Source: Sulfurovum sp. UBA4779 (lineage in GTDB: Bacteria; Campylobacterota; Campylobacteria; Campylobacterales; Sulfurovaceae). From it: a stretch of DNA of 64,000 nucleotides. Below, in pieces: positions 37,598 through 46,703 of the stretch; position 1 is the stretch's first letter; each line of letters begins with the position of its first letter. Below the pieces are notes generated by a model. The model worked only from the letters and a program-made list of their open reading frames with translations, did not search any database and was not told the DNA's origin. The position numbers and the translations under genes were made by a program. The DNA lies in assembly GCA_002403155.1 (NCBI GenBank), contig DHHF01000007.1:1-64000 (forward strand), written 5' to 3'.

Positions 37598-39971
37598 ATC
37601 GAACCTCGGCAAAGGGTTTTGTTCTGTTTTTTCTAAATCTGTATACGATAAACGATGCCAACAATAACGCCAACAGAGCAAATATCAAACCCTCTTTGTA
37701 CGATTTGTACTCATCCTCATTCGGATAAAAAAAGAGAGGGTACGTCAGTGTATAGTGTGTTTTGGCGTAGCTTTCTGCGTTTAAAATACCGCTGCTGTTA
37801 TCTTCATACGACAAAGAAATGAGCAGCATCCCTTTATGTCTTTTGTCAAACTCCGGCCATTTTGGAAAATAATCTTTGATGATGTTAAATTCTGCAATCC
37901 CCTCGCTGTCCGTTTTCAGACTTTTCACCCATCCTGTATCGGTAAATACTTTGATATCGGCATGTGCCAGCGGCTTGTTGTCAAAAAGCGCTTGAAACCT
38001 TAAGAGATCCCCGCTTGAATGGGTATAGAAAAAGCTGTCCTCTTTTTTGTCTCGCAATCTAATCAAATCAATTTTGTTTTTTTCCGCGATAAATGGTTGG
38101 CTTTTATGCGGCTCGTATACATCCGCAAGCCCATGGTTGCCGTTTAAAAACTCCAGCTTTGCACTTTTATAATGCAATATATTTTCTTTGGCTATCAGGC
38201 TATGAAAAAACAGAGTATAGTAGCCGTTATGGGGCATGTCAAAACGATAGGCCGTACAGTTTTGTGCCGATTGGGTTTTGACGGGTTTTTCTGTATGTGA
38301 CGTATCGTAGAGCAGCAATGCCCCGTCCAATTGTCCGATACACGCATTTTGTCCGAAATTTTCACCGTAAACCAGCCATACGTTTTGGGAAGGTACCGCC
38401 ATGGGGTTGCCGCCATGCATGCCTCCTGTATAGGAGTTTCGAGAGCCGGCCCTTGGATCGCTGCAGGTAAAATAGATCAAATCGGTTGCCTTGATCATAT
38501 GTTTAAAATCCAAAACTTCGCTGCTATCATCCGCGGGTTGTGATGCAGATTTGACAAAAGAGGGCCTTTGGGAGATGCTTTGCCCGCCCATATGATGGGA
38601 ATGGCCTGCTGCTTTAATGCCATAGACTTTAAACACATATCCCACATAGATATTGATCCCTATAAAAAATATCACCAACAATGAAGCAAAAAAATAACCA
38701 AATATTTTTCTGATTTTGGTGCTTTCGATCAGCTTTAATCGTTTATACAGAAGCATCAATGTCCAAATCACGCCGACCCATCGCAAAAATCCCAAATAGT
38801 GAAGCCAGGCATCACCTCTTTTAGCTAGCGGCACAGCTTCGGCGGCAAATCCGAAAGCCTGGGCAAACCCTTTCACAAGCGTCGCATAATCTTTAACAAA
38901 AAACATCTCCAGGGTATGCCCCAAAGAACCTAAAATGAAAAGCGGGGCAAATGCATATCCTAAAGTCGAAAAAGTAGTGTTGAAATCTTTTTTAAGCACT
39001 ACGGATGCCAGCCACAAGCCGAGTACCGCAAAAAATAGGCTCAGCACTATCGCATACATAAAAGCAAATCCGACACCGTATTCGCCCATGCCAAAAAATG
39101 CCGCCGTTTTGTTCCAGATCATCTCCTGTGCGATAGTGCTTCTTTCCAATCCATGCGCAAACGTCATCGCCACCGGTATCGCCGCCAAGATCAAAACAAA
39201 TGCCCAAACTTCCGCATTGAGAGCTTTAAATTTTTTCTCCAGTATCTGTGCGGGCTTTGTCAATGTAAATTTTACCGCTTCGCAAGCGTTTGCACACTCC
39301 ATGCACAAAGTACAGTCATCGGTATGATTTTTCGCGGCAAACGAAAAAGGCTTCAGATGGTACGGGCAGGAAGAGGCGCATTCAAACGTTTTGCACTCCT
39401 TGCAGCTCTCCGTATAGGTCTCCAGTTTGGTAAAGGAGAGTTTATCGTAAGCTCTGCTCATCGTCCCGATAGGACAGATATATTTGCAATAGCTCATGTC
39501 TTTATAGAGATAATAGAGAACAAATGCAACCGCGGTCATGCCGGCAAACAAACCGGCTGTCCCAAGCGGGCTTGATAAAAAACCCGGGAACACATAATAG
39601 GCCCCCCACCATCCGAAAATCAATAAAAAAATCCCTATATATCTATTTTGCATCCATGCGGGCATCGTTTTTTTTAACCCTAAAGCGGTAATGTACTTGC
39701 CCAAAAATCCGTGCGGGCAGATCCCGCAAAATATTCTTCCGAATGTCGGAAGCGTCAGCAGCATAAAAAGCGGCCAAAACAAAACCCAAAAAACTGCACC
39801 GGTAAAAATATTCTCTTTGGCAGGGTTCATAAACCCGTAAAAGACGGCATAAAAAAACAAGAGCGCGACAGCGATTCTCATTCCCAATAAAAATTTCTTG
39901 TTTTTAAACACAAATCCCAAAATGGGCCTGTTGAAAATATCATTTTTGTCTCTTTTTACAAAATCAACCAT
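37584..39971 (-). CDS. polyferredoxin with extra membrane segments and a C-terminal extracytoplasmic domain
   Basis: A 795-residue protein. Residues about 1-250 are NapH/CcoG-like: CGICPHGFLGKY, CKYICPIGTMSR, a CKECKTFECASSC cluster and CTLCMECANAC. About six more transmembrane segments follow to about residue 450. Next come a His-rich stretch (GHSHHMGG) and about 300 residues outside the membrane, whose last part (PLAHADIKVFTDTGW, KTDSEGIAEF) resembles DUF4198/carboxypeptidase-regulatory-type beta sandwiches. One final transmembrane helix ends the chain. The domain order is unusual; function is unknown. It lies nine bases from the upstream gene. Confidence 0.75.
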   Translation of the reverse strand: MVDFVKRDKNDIFNRPILGFVFKNKKFLLGMRIAVALLFFYAVFYGFMNPAKENIFTGAVFWVLFWPLFMLLTLPTFGRIFCGICPHGFLGKYITALGLKKTMPAWMQNRYIGIFLLIFGWWGAYYVFPGFLSSPLGTAGLFAGMTAVAFVLYYLYKDMSYCKYICPIGTMSRAYDKLSFTKLETYTESCKECKTFECASSCPYHLKPFSFAAKNHTDDCTLCMECANACEAVKFTLTKPAQILEKKFKALNAEVWAFVLILAAIPVAMTFAHGLERSTIAQEMIWNKTAAFFGMGEYGVGFAFMYAIVLSLFFAVLGLWLASVVLKKDFNTTFSTLGYAFAPLFILGSLGHTLEMFFVKDYATLVKGFAQAFGFAAEAVPLAKRGDAWLHYLGFLRWVGVIWTLMLLYKRLKLIESTKIRKIFGYFFASLLVIFFIGINIYVGYVFKVYGIKAAGHSHHMGGQSISQRPSFVKSASQPADDSSEVLDFKHMIKATDLIYFTCSDPRAGSRNSYTGGMHGGNPMAVPSQNVWLVYGENFGQNACIGQLDGALLLYDTSHTEKPVKTQSAQNCTAYRFDMPHNGYYTLFFHSLIAKENILHYKSAKLEFLNGNHGLADVYEPHKSQPFIAEKNKIDLIRLRDKKEDSFFYTHSSGDLLRFQALFDNKPLAHADIKVFTDTGWVKSLKTDSEGIAEFNIIKDYFPKWPEFDKRHKGMLLISLSYEDNSSGILNAESYAKTHYTLTYPLFFYPNEDEYKSYKEGLIFALLALLLASFIVYRFRKNRTKPFAEVRYDEK

Positions 39972-39980
39972 TCTTTGCCT

Positions 39981-40643
39981 TTAAAGTATGAGGTGGCCGT
40001 TGAGTATTAAAACCCCGGTGATGAATAAAAACAGCGAAGCTGCAATGTGAATCATTTTGGCATACGCTCTAAATTCCCTTAGCAATCCGCCGATAATCCG
40101 CGATAGAAAAAATCCGTAAAACAAAAAAGGGATCAGCGCCGCTCCGATTCCGAAAGACAATCCCAGGCCCAAAGCATCCAAGAGTGTTTTGCTGTTTGCT
40201 GCCAATGCGATAAGCGTTAAAACGGGGGCGCACGGATTGAATGCGACCATCGCACCGATCCCGAACAATCCAAATTTGCCGATACCGGCGGTGCCAGGGA
40301 GCGGCGGCGCTGAAGCGCAGCTTTTTTTATTTTTACGAAAAATCCCATAGAGCATCAAAAGCCCCATCATCATCGTAAATATCCCCAGTATCAACTGAAA
40401 TATCGCATTGTCATTCAGTACTGCCTTAATCACACTCGCACTGCTAAGAGCAGCTGCGGAGATCATCGTATACGAAAAAATCCTTCCCAAACTAAACGGC
40501 AGCACGACCTCAACGGATCTTTTGAGGGTATCTGATCTTTGTACCAAAATCGGGCTCAAAAAAGGCATACACGTAAACATGCATGCCGTACTGCCGTAAG
40601 ACAGTCCGATCACAAATAAAGAAAGATAAGACAATGTTTCCAC
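39981..40643 (-). CDS. DsbD/TauE-like membrane protein (DsbD_2/UreH-TM type)
   Basis: A 220-residue protein with about six transmembrane segments. The conserved Cys motifs are ACMFTCMPFLSPI near residues 21-33 and FNPCAPVLTLIAL in the fourth segment, which match the CcdA/DsbD_2 family (often labelled sulfite exporter TauE/SafE). Relatives pass reducing power or copper across the membrane for metalloprotein assembly. It is first in the five-gene operon and probably matures a partner such as the polyferredoxin with the exported domain. Role inferred. Confidence 0.75.
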   Translation of the reverse strand: METLSYLSLFVIGLSYGSTACMFTCMPFLSPILVQRSDTLKRSVEVVLPFSLGRIFSYTMISAAALSSASVIKAVLNDNAIFQLILGIFTMMMGLLMLYGIFRKNKKSCASAPPLPGTAGIGKFGLFGIGAMVAFNPCAPVLTLIALAANSKTLLDALGLGLSFGIGAALIPFLFYGFFLSRIIGGLLREFRAYAKMIHIAASLFLFITGVLILNGHLIL

Positions 40644-40899
40644 GTTTATCGCTTGCCGTTTCTATCAATTTTGACAATCATCTCTCTTTGATCCTGTTTT
40701 GTTTTATGCATTGTATTTGGCCTCTCTTATTTTGCACGCTTTGTGCCGCAGCCGCTATGCATGAAGACGCATTATTTCCAAAAAATGTTAATTATCTGTT
40801 AAGCGGAAGTAACGCATTCACAATACAAAAAAATTATAAAAAATAATAAAAATAATAATAATATTTCAAAAAGTAACCAAAGATTGAAAAGGGTACACT
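40644..40899. promoter_or_regulatory. 256-base divergent intergenic region
   Basis: It separates the minus-strand Fe-S operon from the plus-strand EAL gene. The last 80 bases are extremely AT-rich with short AATAAT-like runs (40835-40865). A plus-strand reading of about 88 codons covers the left half, but it lacks a ribosome binding site and overlaps the minus gene, so it is not annotated. No tRNA or riboswitch was recognised. Confidence 0.4.
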
Positions 40900-43752
40900 G
40901 TGCAGCTGCTAAAATTGTTTGATCCGGCGATTCGTATCATCGGCAATATGAAATATACGAAAAAAATTGCATTGGGCAGTTTCATCTTTTTTCTGCCTGT
41001 TCTCGCATTTCTGATGTTTGGCTACAACCATCTGGGAAGCCAATACCATGCGATCAAAAAGTTTCAGTCAAACTTTTACTATAGCCTAAAGATTCAAAAA
41101 GCTTTTAAATATATATTACTTGAACGCGGGATGATGGCAGCTTTTAAGCAAGGAGACTTCAGCTATAAGCCGCGCATAGAGATCAATTTTAACCGGATTA
41201 AAACAGCTATAGCTGACGTTGATGCCGTTCTCCCTCCGGCATCGCCTATCCAAGAAGAGTGGAAAGCGATAAAAAACAAATGGGCAGCCCTCCGGCAGGA
41301 GATATGGAGTCTCTCCGCACAAGAGAGTTTTGAGCGCCACACCGCTTTAGCCGATCAGTTCCTCCGCCTCATGCAAAATGCCGGTATCGACTCTGATACT
41401 GTTGCTAATATTGATCTAGGCATTTTACATTTTGGAGAAATCCTTAGTGAACATCTCCCCACATTGATACATGATTCCGGAAAAGCACGAGCGATCGGAA
41501 TCGGCGTCATTTTAAAAAAGTCAATATCGCTTGAAGAGAAAAAAAGAGCAATTTCGATATATGGTGCGATCCAGTCCCTCACATCAGATATCCGACATGC
41601 CTACGAAACTGCATGCAGTTTCTACCCGGACATTTGCCCCGCCATCTCCTCTTCCATTTCTAAAATAATACAAGAATCGAGCAGTTTTTCAGATATTTAT
41701 ATTTCGGTGATCAATTCTGAGCGTTTTGCCCTCAATCCTGATATGTATTTTGGCCAGGCAACACAGACCCTATATTATTACTTCAACGAATATGACGCCC
41801 TTGAAAGTATTCTTCAAAAACTTTTAGACGACAAACTGGTCCTTCTGGGCAAACAAATCATCGCCATCGTCACCGTTGTCCTTTTCATGCTCGCCTGTCT
41901 GATCTATTTTATGACGGGGTTTTATCTCTCTTTTATCGAATCGCTCAAAAGCCTGACAAAAGCATCCGAAATGATCGCGCAGGGCGATTTTGACATCTCC
42001 GTCCCGATCCGAACCAAAGATGAAATGGCCGATGTTTCGCACGCTTTCAATCAAATGAACCAAAAAATCAAACAAACCTTTGCCTTTTTGGAAAGCTACA
42101 AAAAAGCCATAGACAAAAGCAACATCGTCTCCATCACCGATATCAAGGGCGATATCATTTACGTCAACGACCCATTTTGCGACATCACGGGCTATACACG
42201 CAAAGAGCTGATCGGCCAAAACCACCGCATCCTCAAAGACCCCTCTACCCCTAAAAAAATCTACGAAGAGTTATGGAAAACCCTCCTTGACAAACGGGTC
42301 TGGAGAGGCACCTTGAAAAATATCGACAAAAACAAAAAACCTTTTTATATCGATACAACCGTCACTCCCATTTTAAACGATAAAGGCGAGATCGAAGAGT
42401 TCATCGCAACACGGCACAATATCACCGAACTGATCGAGCAAAAAAAGGAGCTTGTGCACCGATTGTACACCGATTCGCTGACAGGGCTTCCCAACCGCAT
42501 GCAACTTTTGGAAGATCTGAAACAAACCTCTCCCGGATCAGTTATTGCACTGATCAACATCGACCGCTTCAGCCAAATCAATGAGTTTTACGGCAGCGAT
42601 ATCGCCGATGAGGCCCTTGTGCAAATGCGCGATCGCATCACTTCTTTCCTGAGGGGTGCCCCTTTGGGCCTTTACCGTCTCTATGCGGACGAGTTCGCGC
42701 TTGTGCTCAAAAGGCTATCTCATAAAAATGATGCCCAAAACCTTCTTGAAGCGCTGCATGAACATATCCAATCGCACCCTTTTCTTATCCAAGGCAATGC
42801 CATCATCATCAACGTAACACTGGGAGCGATCCATACAGATACAACACAATACCCTCTTACCGATGCCGATATGGTACTGCGCCATGCCAAACGCTTGCAT
42901 AAAAATATTCTGATCCTTTCGGATGTCAATGCCCTGAAAGAAGAGATTGCGCACAATATCGAGTATATCAAAAAAATCAAAGAAGCGATCGCGGGCGATC
43001 GGATCGCACCTTACTTTCAAAAGATTGTCGATAATCAAACCATTGATGTCATCCGGGCTGAACCCTACTATCATTCGATCATTGACAACCGTTCAGGCAC
43101 AATATCTAAATATGAGTGCTTGATGCGTTTGATTACTCCCGAGGGCAAAGTTATTTCTCCTTTTTTCTTTTTAGACATCGCAAAAAAAGCCCGTCTTTAT
43201 ACCCGGCTGACAAGAATCATCATCGAAAAAACCTTCGCCGTTTTTGAAAACAGAGAAGATGAATTTTCGATCAACCTCTCCGTCAACGACATTAAAGATG
43301 CTGCCACCGTCGAGTTTATTTTGGGCAAAATGGAAAATCCCGAACTTAGCCGTCGCGTTATCTTTGAAATTACAGAATCTGAAGGATTTGAAAACTTTGA
43401 ACAGGTGCGATACTTTATTGAGAGAGTTAAACAACAAGGCGGCAAGATCGCTATCGATGATTTTGGCAGCGGCTACTCCAATTTTGCCTACCTGATGCAC
43501 TTGCAAGTCGATTTCATCAAGATTGATGCATCGCTGATCAAAAATATCGACAAAGATCCAAACAGCCGCATTATTGTCACAACGATCGTCGCTTTTGCCA
43601 AACAATTGGGGATCAAAACCATTGCAGAATTTGTTCACTCGCGCGAAGTATTTGAGGTTGTTCGAGAGATAGGGGTTGATTTTTCCCAAGGATTTTATTT
43701 TCATGAACCGCAATCACAACTCTCACAGACAGATCAAAATGAAACATCATAA
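40900..43752 (+). CDS. NIT-HAMP-PAS-GGDEF-EAL protein, predicted c-di-GMP phosphodiesterase
   Basis: A 950-residue inner-membrane signalling protein. It has an N-terminal helix, a periplasmic nitrate/nitrite-sensor-like all-helical domain (KYILLERGMMAAF), a second helix near residues 320-340, HAMP, and PAS (SITDIKGDIIYVNDPFCDITG). The GGDEF domain is degenerate: YADEF replaces GGDEF. The EAL domain keeps YECLMRL, INLSVND, FEITESEG, IAIDDFGSGYSNF, DFIKID and TIAEFV. It should therefore hydrolyse rather than make c-di-GMP. The start is GTG at 40900; an ATG at 40948 is possible. The signal sensed is unproven. Confidence 0.88.
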   Translation: MQLLKLFDPAIRIIGNMKYTKKIALGSFIFFLPVLAFLMFGYNHLGSQYHAIKKFQSNFYYSLKIQKAFKYILLERGMMAAFKQGDFSYKPRIEINFNRIKTAIADVDAVLPPASPIQEEWKAIKNKWAALRQEIWSLSAQESFERHTALADQFLRLMQNAGIDSDTVANIDLGILHFGEILSEHLPTLIHDSGKARAIGIGVILKKSISLEEKKRAISIYGAIQSLTSDIRHAYETACSFYPDICPAISSSISKIIQESSSFSDIYISVINSERFALNPDMYFGQATQTLYYYFNEYDALESILQKLLDDKLVLLGKQIIAIVTVVLFMLACLIYFMTGFYLSFIESLKSLTKASEMIAQGDFDISVPIRTKDEMADVSHAFNQMNQKIKQTFAFLESYKKAIDKSNIVSITDIKGDIIYVNDPFCDITGYTRKELIGQNHRILKDPSTPKKIYEELWKTLLDKRVWRGTLKNIDKNKKPFYIDTTVTPILNDKGEIEEFIATRHNITELIEQKKELVHRLYTDSLTGLPNRMQLLEDLKQTSPGSVIALINIDRFSQINEFYGSDIADEALVQMRDRITSFLRGAPLGLYRLYADEFALVLKRLSHKNDAQNLLEALHEHIQSHPFLIQGNAIIINVTLGAIHTDTTQYPLTDADMVLRHAKRLHKNILILSDVNALKEEIAHNIEYIKKIKEAIAGDRIAPYFQKIVDNQTIDVIRAEPYYHSIIDNRSGTISKYECLMRLITPEGKVISPFFFLDIAKKARLYTRLTRIIIEKTFAVFENREDEFSINLSVNDIKDAATVEFILGKMENPELSRRVIFEITESEGFENFEQVRYFIERVKQQGGKIAIDDFGSGYSNFAYLMHLQVDFIKIDASLIKNIDKDPNSRIIVTTIVAFAKQLGIKTIAEFVHSREVFEVVREIGVDFSQGFYFHEPQSQLSQTDQNETS

Positions 43753-43856
43753 AACATTTTCCTCACAAAAGGGTTTTTTGCTAAAAGAATTTTTAATACT
43801 GCCTTTACGGCAGCTTCGCTATAATGCCGCATCTCAAACAAAAGGCTTGCCATTCT

Positions 43857-45566
43857 ATGCTGACTGAGGCTCTTCCATATTATGCGTACCGTGATTATTT
43901 GACGCAAAGATACGGCGAACCTCTTTTTCGTGTCCCCATCGATCTGGAGCTTGGCTGCCCCAACAGACGGCCCGACGGATCGGGGGGATGTACGTTTTGC
44001 CCCGAAAACGGTGCCAGAGCCGTTCAAACCCTTGACGTCACAGGCACGCAAGCACAGCTGGAAGCAGGGGTTTCCTTTGCAAAAAGGCGCTACAAGGCAC
44101 GCCGCTTTATGCTCTATATCCAAGCCTATACCGGTACATTTACCTCCGTTATCCAGCAGAAAAAAAAATACTCAGAACTCCTGGAAGCCTATCCTTTTGA
44201 TGCCGTCAGTATCGGCACCAGGCCTGATTGCCTCTCCAAAGCAACACTTGAGTACCTTGAGGAACTCAATAAAACACTCGATGTCTATGTCGAATTGGGC
44301 GTACAAACGATCCATGACAAAACCCTTGAGCGCATTAACCGCCGGCATGATTGGCAAGCAAGCCTTGATGCCATTGCCGCGCTCAAAGCGCACAATATCA
44401 AAGTCTGCGCACATATCATCGTGGGGCTTCCGGGCGAAGGCCGGGAACACTACATCCAAACCATCCAAGCGCTTGCCCCCCTCGGGCTGGATGGCATCAA
44501 AATCCACAATCTGCATGTCATTCAAAATACGCAGCTTGCCAAAGAGTATCTTGCCCAACCGTTTCCTGTGATGGATGAGCATGAATATGCCCAAATCCTT
44601 ATCGATCTTATCCGCCGCTTGCCGCCCGACTTGCCATTGATGCGCTTCGCGACCGATACGCCTGAAAATGAGATCGTCGCACCGAAATGGCATATGGGCA
44701 AAGGACAGTTTACAGAGTATGTTACAGAACAGATGAGGTTGCGCGGCTACCGTCAGGGGGACCTTTTTGAAGCGGGCAATCAAGCACTTGAACTGGCGAT
44801 GCCGAATGTTTTTGAATGCGAAGACGGAAGCTGCACGTTTTGGAACGAAACGTTTCGCGACTATTATCATCCGAGGTCAGGGGCCAGAAAGCAGGCCGCC
44901 GAACTTTTTTTACAAAGATCTTCACTCAAAGAACGCTTAGAAAAAGGGCCCATACGGCTGCTTGATATCGGTTTTGGAATGGGGTACAACAGCTTGTCCG
45001 CATGCGAAATGGCTCAAAACTTGGCGCTTCACCCTCTCGAAATTCACGCCGTCGATCAAGACCGCATGGTGATTCTTCAAAGTGCGGATATCATCAAAAA
45101 TATGCCAAACGAAAAACTGGCATGGCCGCAGATTCTAAAAGAACTCTACAAAGAGGGCCTATACGCTTCAAAATACTTCGATATCACCCTTCACAACAGC
45201 GATGTCAGGTATGCCCTTGCGCAGCAAGAAGGAGCGTTTGACGTGATTTTTCTAGATCCGTTCGTTGAGAGGTCCAACTGCAGGATGATAACACTTGAAA
45301 TATTTAAATGCTTAAAAAAACTTCTCAAAAACGACGGAGTGCTTATCGGTTCCAAAATACATGCAGCAGCCATTTCAGCCATGATTGAGGCGGGCTTCTG
45401 TGTCAAAGCTGCAGACCAATCCAAAAGCGATATACGGGGTATTGTTGCCAAACATACGGGACCGTCTATAAAGCCTGAGAGTACAATACCCTACCGAGAT
45501 CCTTACGGTGTATGGACAGACCGCAGGATCCGCCAATACCGCGAAGAAGAGATGAAAAAACACTAA
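43857..45566 (+). CDS. radical SAM (TIGR01212/YhcC, MnmL-like) fused to MnmC-like methyltransferase
   Basis: A 569-residue fusion. Residues 1-305 are a radical SAM protein with Cys34, Cys45 and Cys48 (C-x10-C-x2-C in the form of the YhcC/YtqA family) and YVELGVQTIHDKTL. From about 318, CEDGSCTFWNETFRDYYHP opens a DUF752-type methyltransferase like the first domain of MnmC, with LLDIGFGMGYNS near 368-379 and FLDPF later. YtqA-type proteins are reported to act with a methyltransferase in mnm5U34 tRNA synthesis in Bacillus, so the fusion likely does both steps. The ATG at 43857 is chosen over an upstream one. Confidence 0.8.
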   Translation: MLTEALPYYAYRDYLTQRYGEPLFRVPIDLELGCPNRRPDGSGGCTFCPENGARAVQTLDVTGTQAQLEAGVSFAKRRYKARRFMLYIQAYTGTFTSVIQQKKKYSELLEAYPFDAVSIGTRPDCLSKATLEYLEELNKTLDVYVELGVQTIHDKTLERINRRHDWQASLDAIAALKAHNIKVCAHIIVGLPGEGREHYIQTIQALAPLGLDGIKIHNLHVIQNTQLAKEYLAQPFPVMDEHEYAQILIDLIRRLPPDLPLMRFATDTPENEIVAPKWHMGKGQFTEYVTEQMRLRGYRQGDLFEAGNQALELAMPNVFECEDGSCTFWNETFRDYYHPRSGARKQAAELFLQRSSLKERLEKGPIRLLDIGFGMGYNSLSACEMAQNLALHPLEIHAVDQDRMVILQSADIIKNMPNEKLAWPQILKELYKEGLYASKYFDITLHNSDVRYALAQQEGAFDVIFLDPFVERSNCRMITLEIFKCLKKLLKNDGVLIGSKIHAAAISAMIEAGFCVKAADQSKSDIRGIVAKHTGPSIKPESTIPYRDPYGVWTDRRIRQYREEEMKKH

Positions 45567-45632
45567 AATTCAATCACTTAAATTTGATAAAATTTGGCTA
45601 TATTTATCAAAATTTACAAGGATACATTACAG

Positions 45633-46604
45633 ATGCATCAACAAACGGCGCTATTAAACCATTTGGATAAAAATCATCCGCTCAATGTCTATCTGCAAGA
45701 AAATGTATTGATAAAAAACCTGATTGAAGAGCTGTCCGCTGCCGATATCGGCAGTGATTTTGAAAAATTTTATAATATTTTTAACCAATTATCTGACATA
45801 GAAAAGCATTTTTTGCGAAAAGAAAATCAGCTTTTCCCTTATCTTGAAAAATACGGATGGGCCACCCCAAGCAGAGGCATGTGGACGTTTCATGATATGA
45901 TAAGAAGCAAAATCAAAACAGTCCGAAAAAAAATCGAAAAAAAGGGGTTTGCCGATCTTGCGGAAGAAACGACGCTGCTGTCTAAACATATTTTGCAGCT
46001 TTTGCATGCAGAGGAATCTCGATTGTTTCCCAAAGCGTTGCAGCTGCTTCATGATGAAGACTGGGAAGCGATGTATGAAGGGGACAAAGAGATCGGATGG
46101 ATGAGTACGCCTCCCTTACGATATTCTTCTTCCCAAAACGGGTATATCCATCCAAGCCAAGATAAAAGAATACGCCCGCTTCCCTTTAGCACCGATGACA
46201 AAAACCATTTTGACGAAGGATACTTAAGCCTGGAACAAGTCAATTTCATTTTCAAATTTTTACCCGTTGACATCACCTATGTCGATGAAAATGACAGGGT
46301 TGTATTTTATAACCGCGGCGAAGAGAGGATTTTTCCAAGAAGTGCGGGCATCATAGGCAGAGAAGTAAAATATTGCCATCCTCCCAAAAGCGTTGATCAG
46401 GTTCTTTTGATTTTGGAGGAGTTTAAAGCAGGCAGAAAAGACAGTGCCGAATTTTGGATACAATTAAATAATAAACAGATTCACATCAGATATTTTGCCG
46501 TGAGAGACGAAAACAAAGCGTACAAAGGGGTTATCGAAATGTCTCAGGATATCACCGATATCAAAAACCTTGAAGGAGAAAAAAGGCTGCTTGAATGGAA
46601 ATAA
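45633..46604 (+). CDS. hemerythrin-like and PAS domain protein (DUF438-type)
   Basis: A 323-residue soluble protein. The N-terminal DUF438-like helices start HLDKNHPLNVYL. A hemerythrin-type four-helix region follows (DIEKHFLRKENQLFPYLEK, TFHDMIRSKI, LSKHILQLLHAEESRLFPKAL, with His/Glu ligands). A C-terminal PAS domain contains PVDITYVDENDRVVFYN and ends in a DITDIKNLEG linker without an output domain. Such proteins may sense oxygen, nitric oxide or redox through a di-iron site. The ATG at 45633 is preferred; an earlier TTG adds 13 residues. Confidence 0.75.
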   Translation: MHQQTALLNHLDKNHPLNVYLQENVLIKNLIEELSAADIGSDFEKFYNIFNQLSDIEKHFLRKENQLFPYLEKYGWATPSRGMWTFHDMIRSKIKTVRKKIEKKGFADLAEETTLLSKHILQLLHAEESRLFPKALQLLHDEDWEAMYEGDKEIGWMSTPPLRYSSSQNGYIHPSQDKRIRPLPFSTDDKNHFDEGYLSLEQVNFIFKFLPVDITYVDENDRVVFYNRGEERIFPRSAGIIGREVKYCHPPKSVDQVLLILEEFKAGRKDSAEFWIQLNNKQIHIRYFAVRDENKAYKGVIEMSQDITDIKNLEGEKRLLEWK

Positions 46605-46703
46605 TTTGTTATCAATCATTACTAATTATTTCAAAGTTTGCAATTTAAATTCATAAGTTATAAAAGATATAATTTATCCTGATATATTTAAAAGGTTTGC
46701 CAG

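Noticed and set aside
40583..40846. Plus-strand reading of 87 codons in the divergent gap before the EAL gene
   Set aside because: It overlaps the 3'-to-5' start of the DsbD-like gene, lacks a ribosome binding site and a coherent family pattern, and ends in low-complexity AT sequence.
40835..40865. Possible tandem repeat of AATAAT units
   Set aside because: It is short, irregular and consistent with AT-rich promoter DNA; no unit is repeated exactly enough to call.
44172..44870. Minus-strand reading of 232 codons opposite the radical SAM gene
   Set aside because: It is a shadow of a well-conserved coding region and shows no recognisable family.
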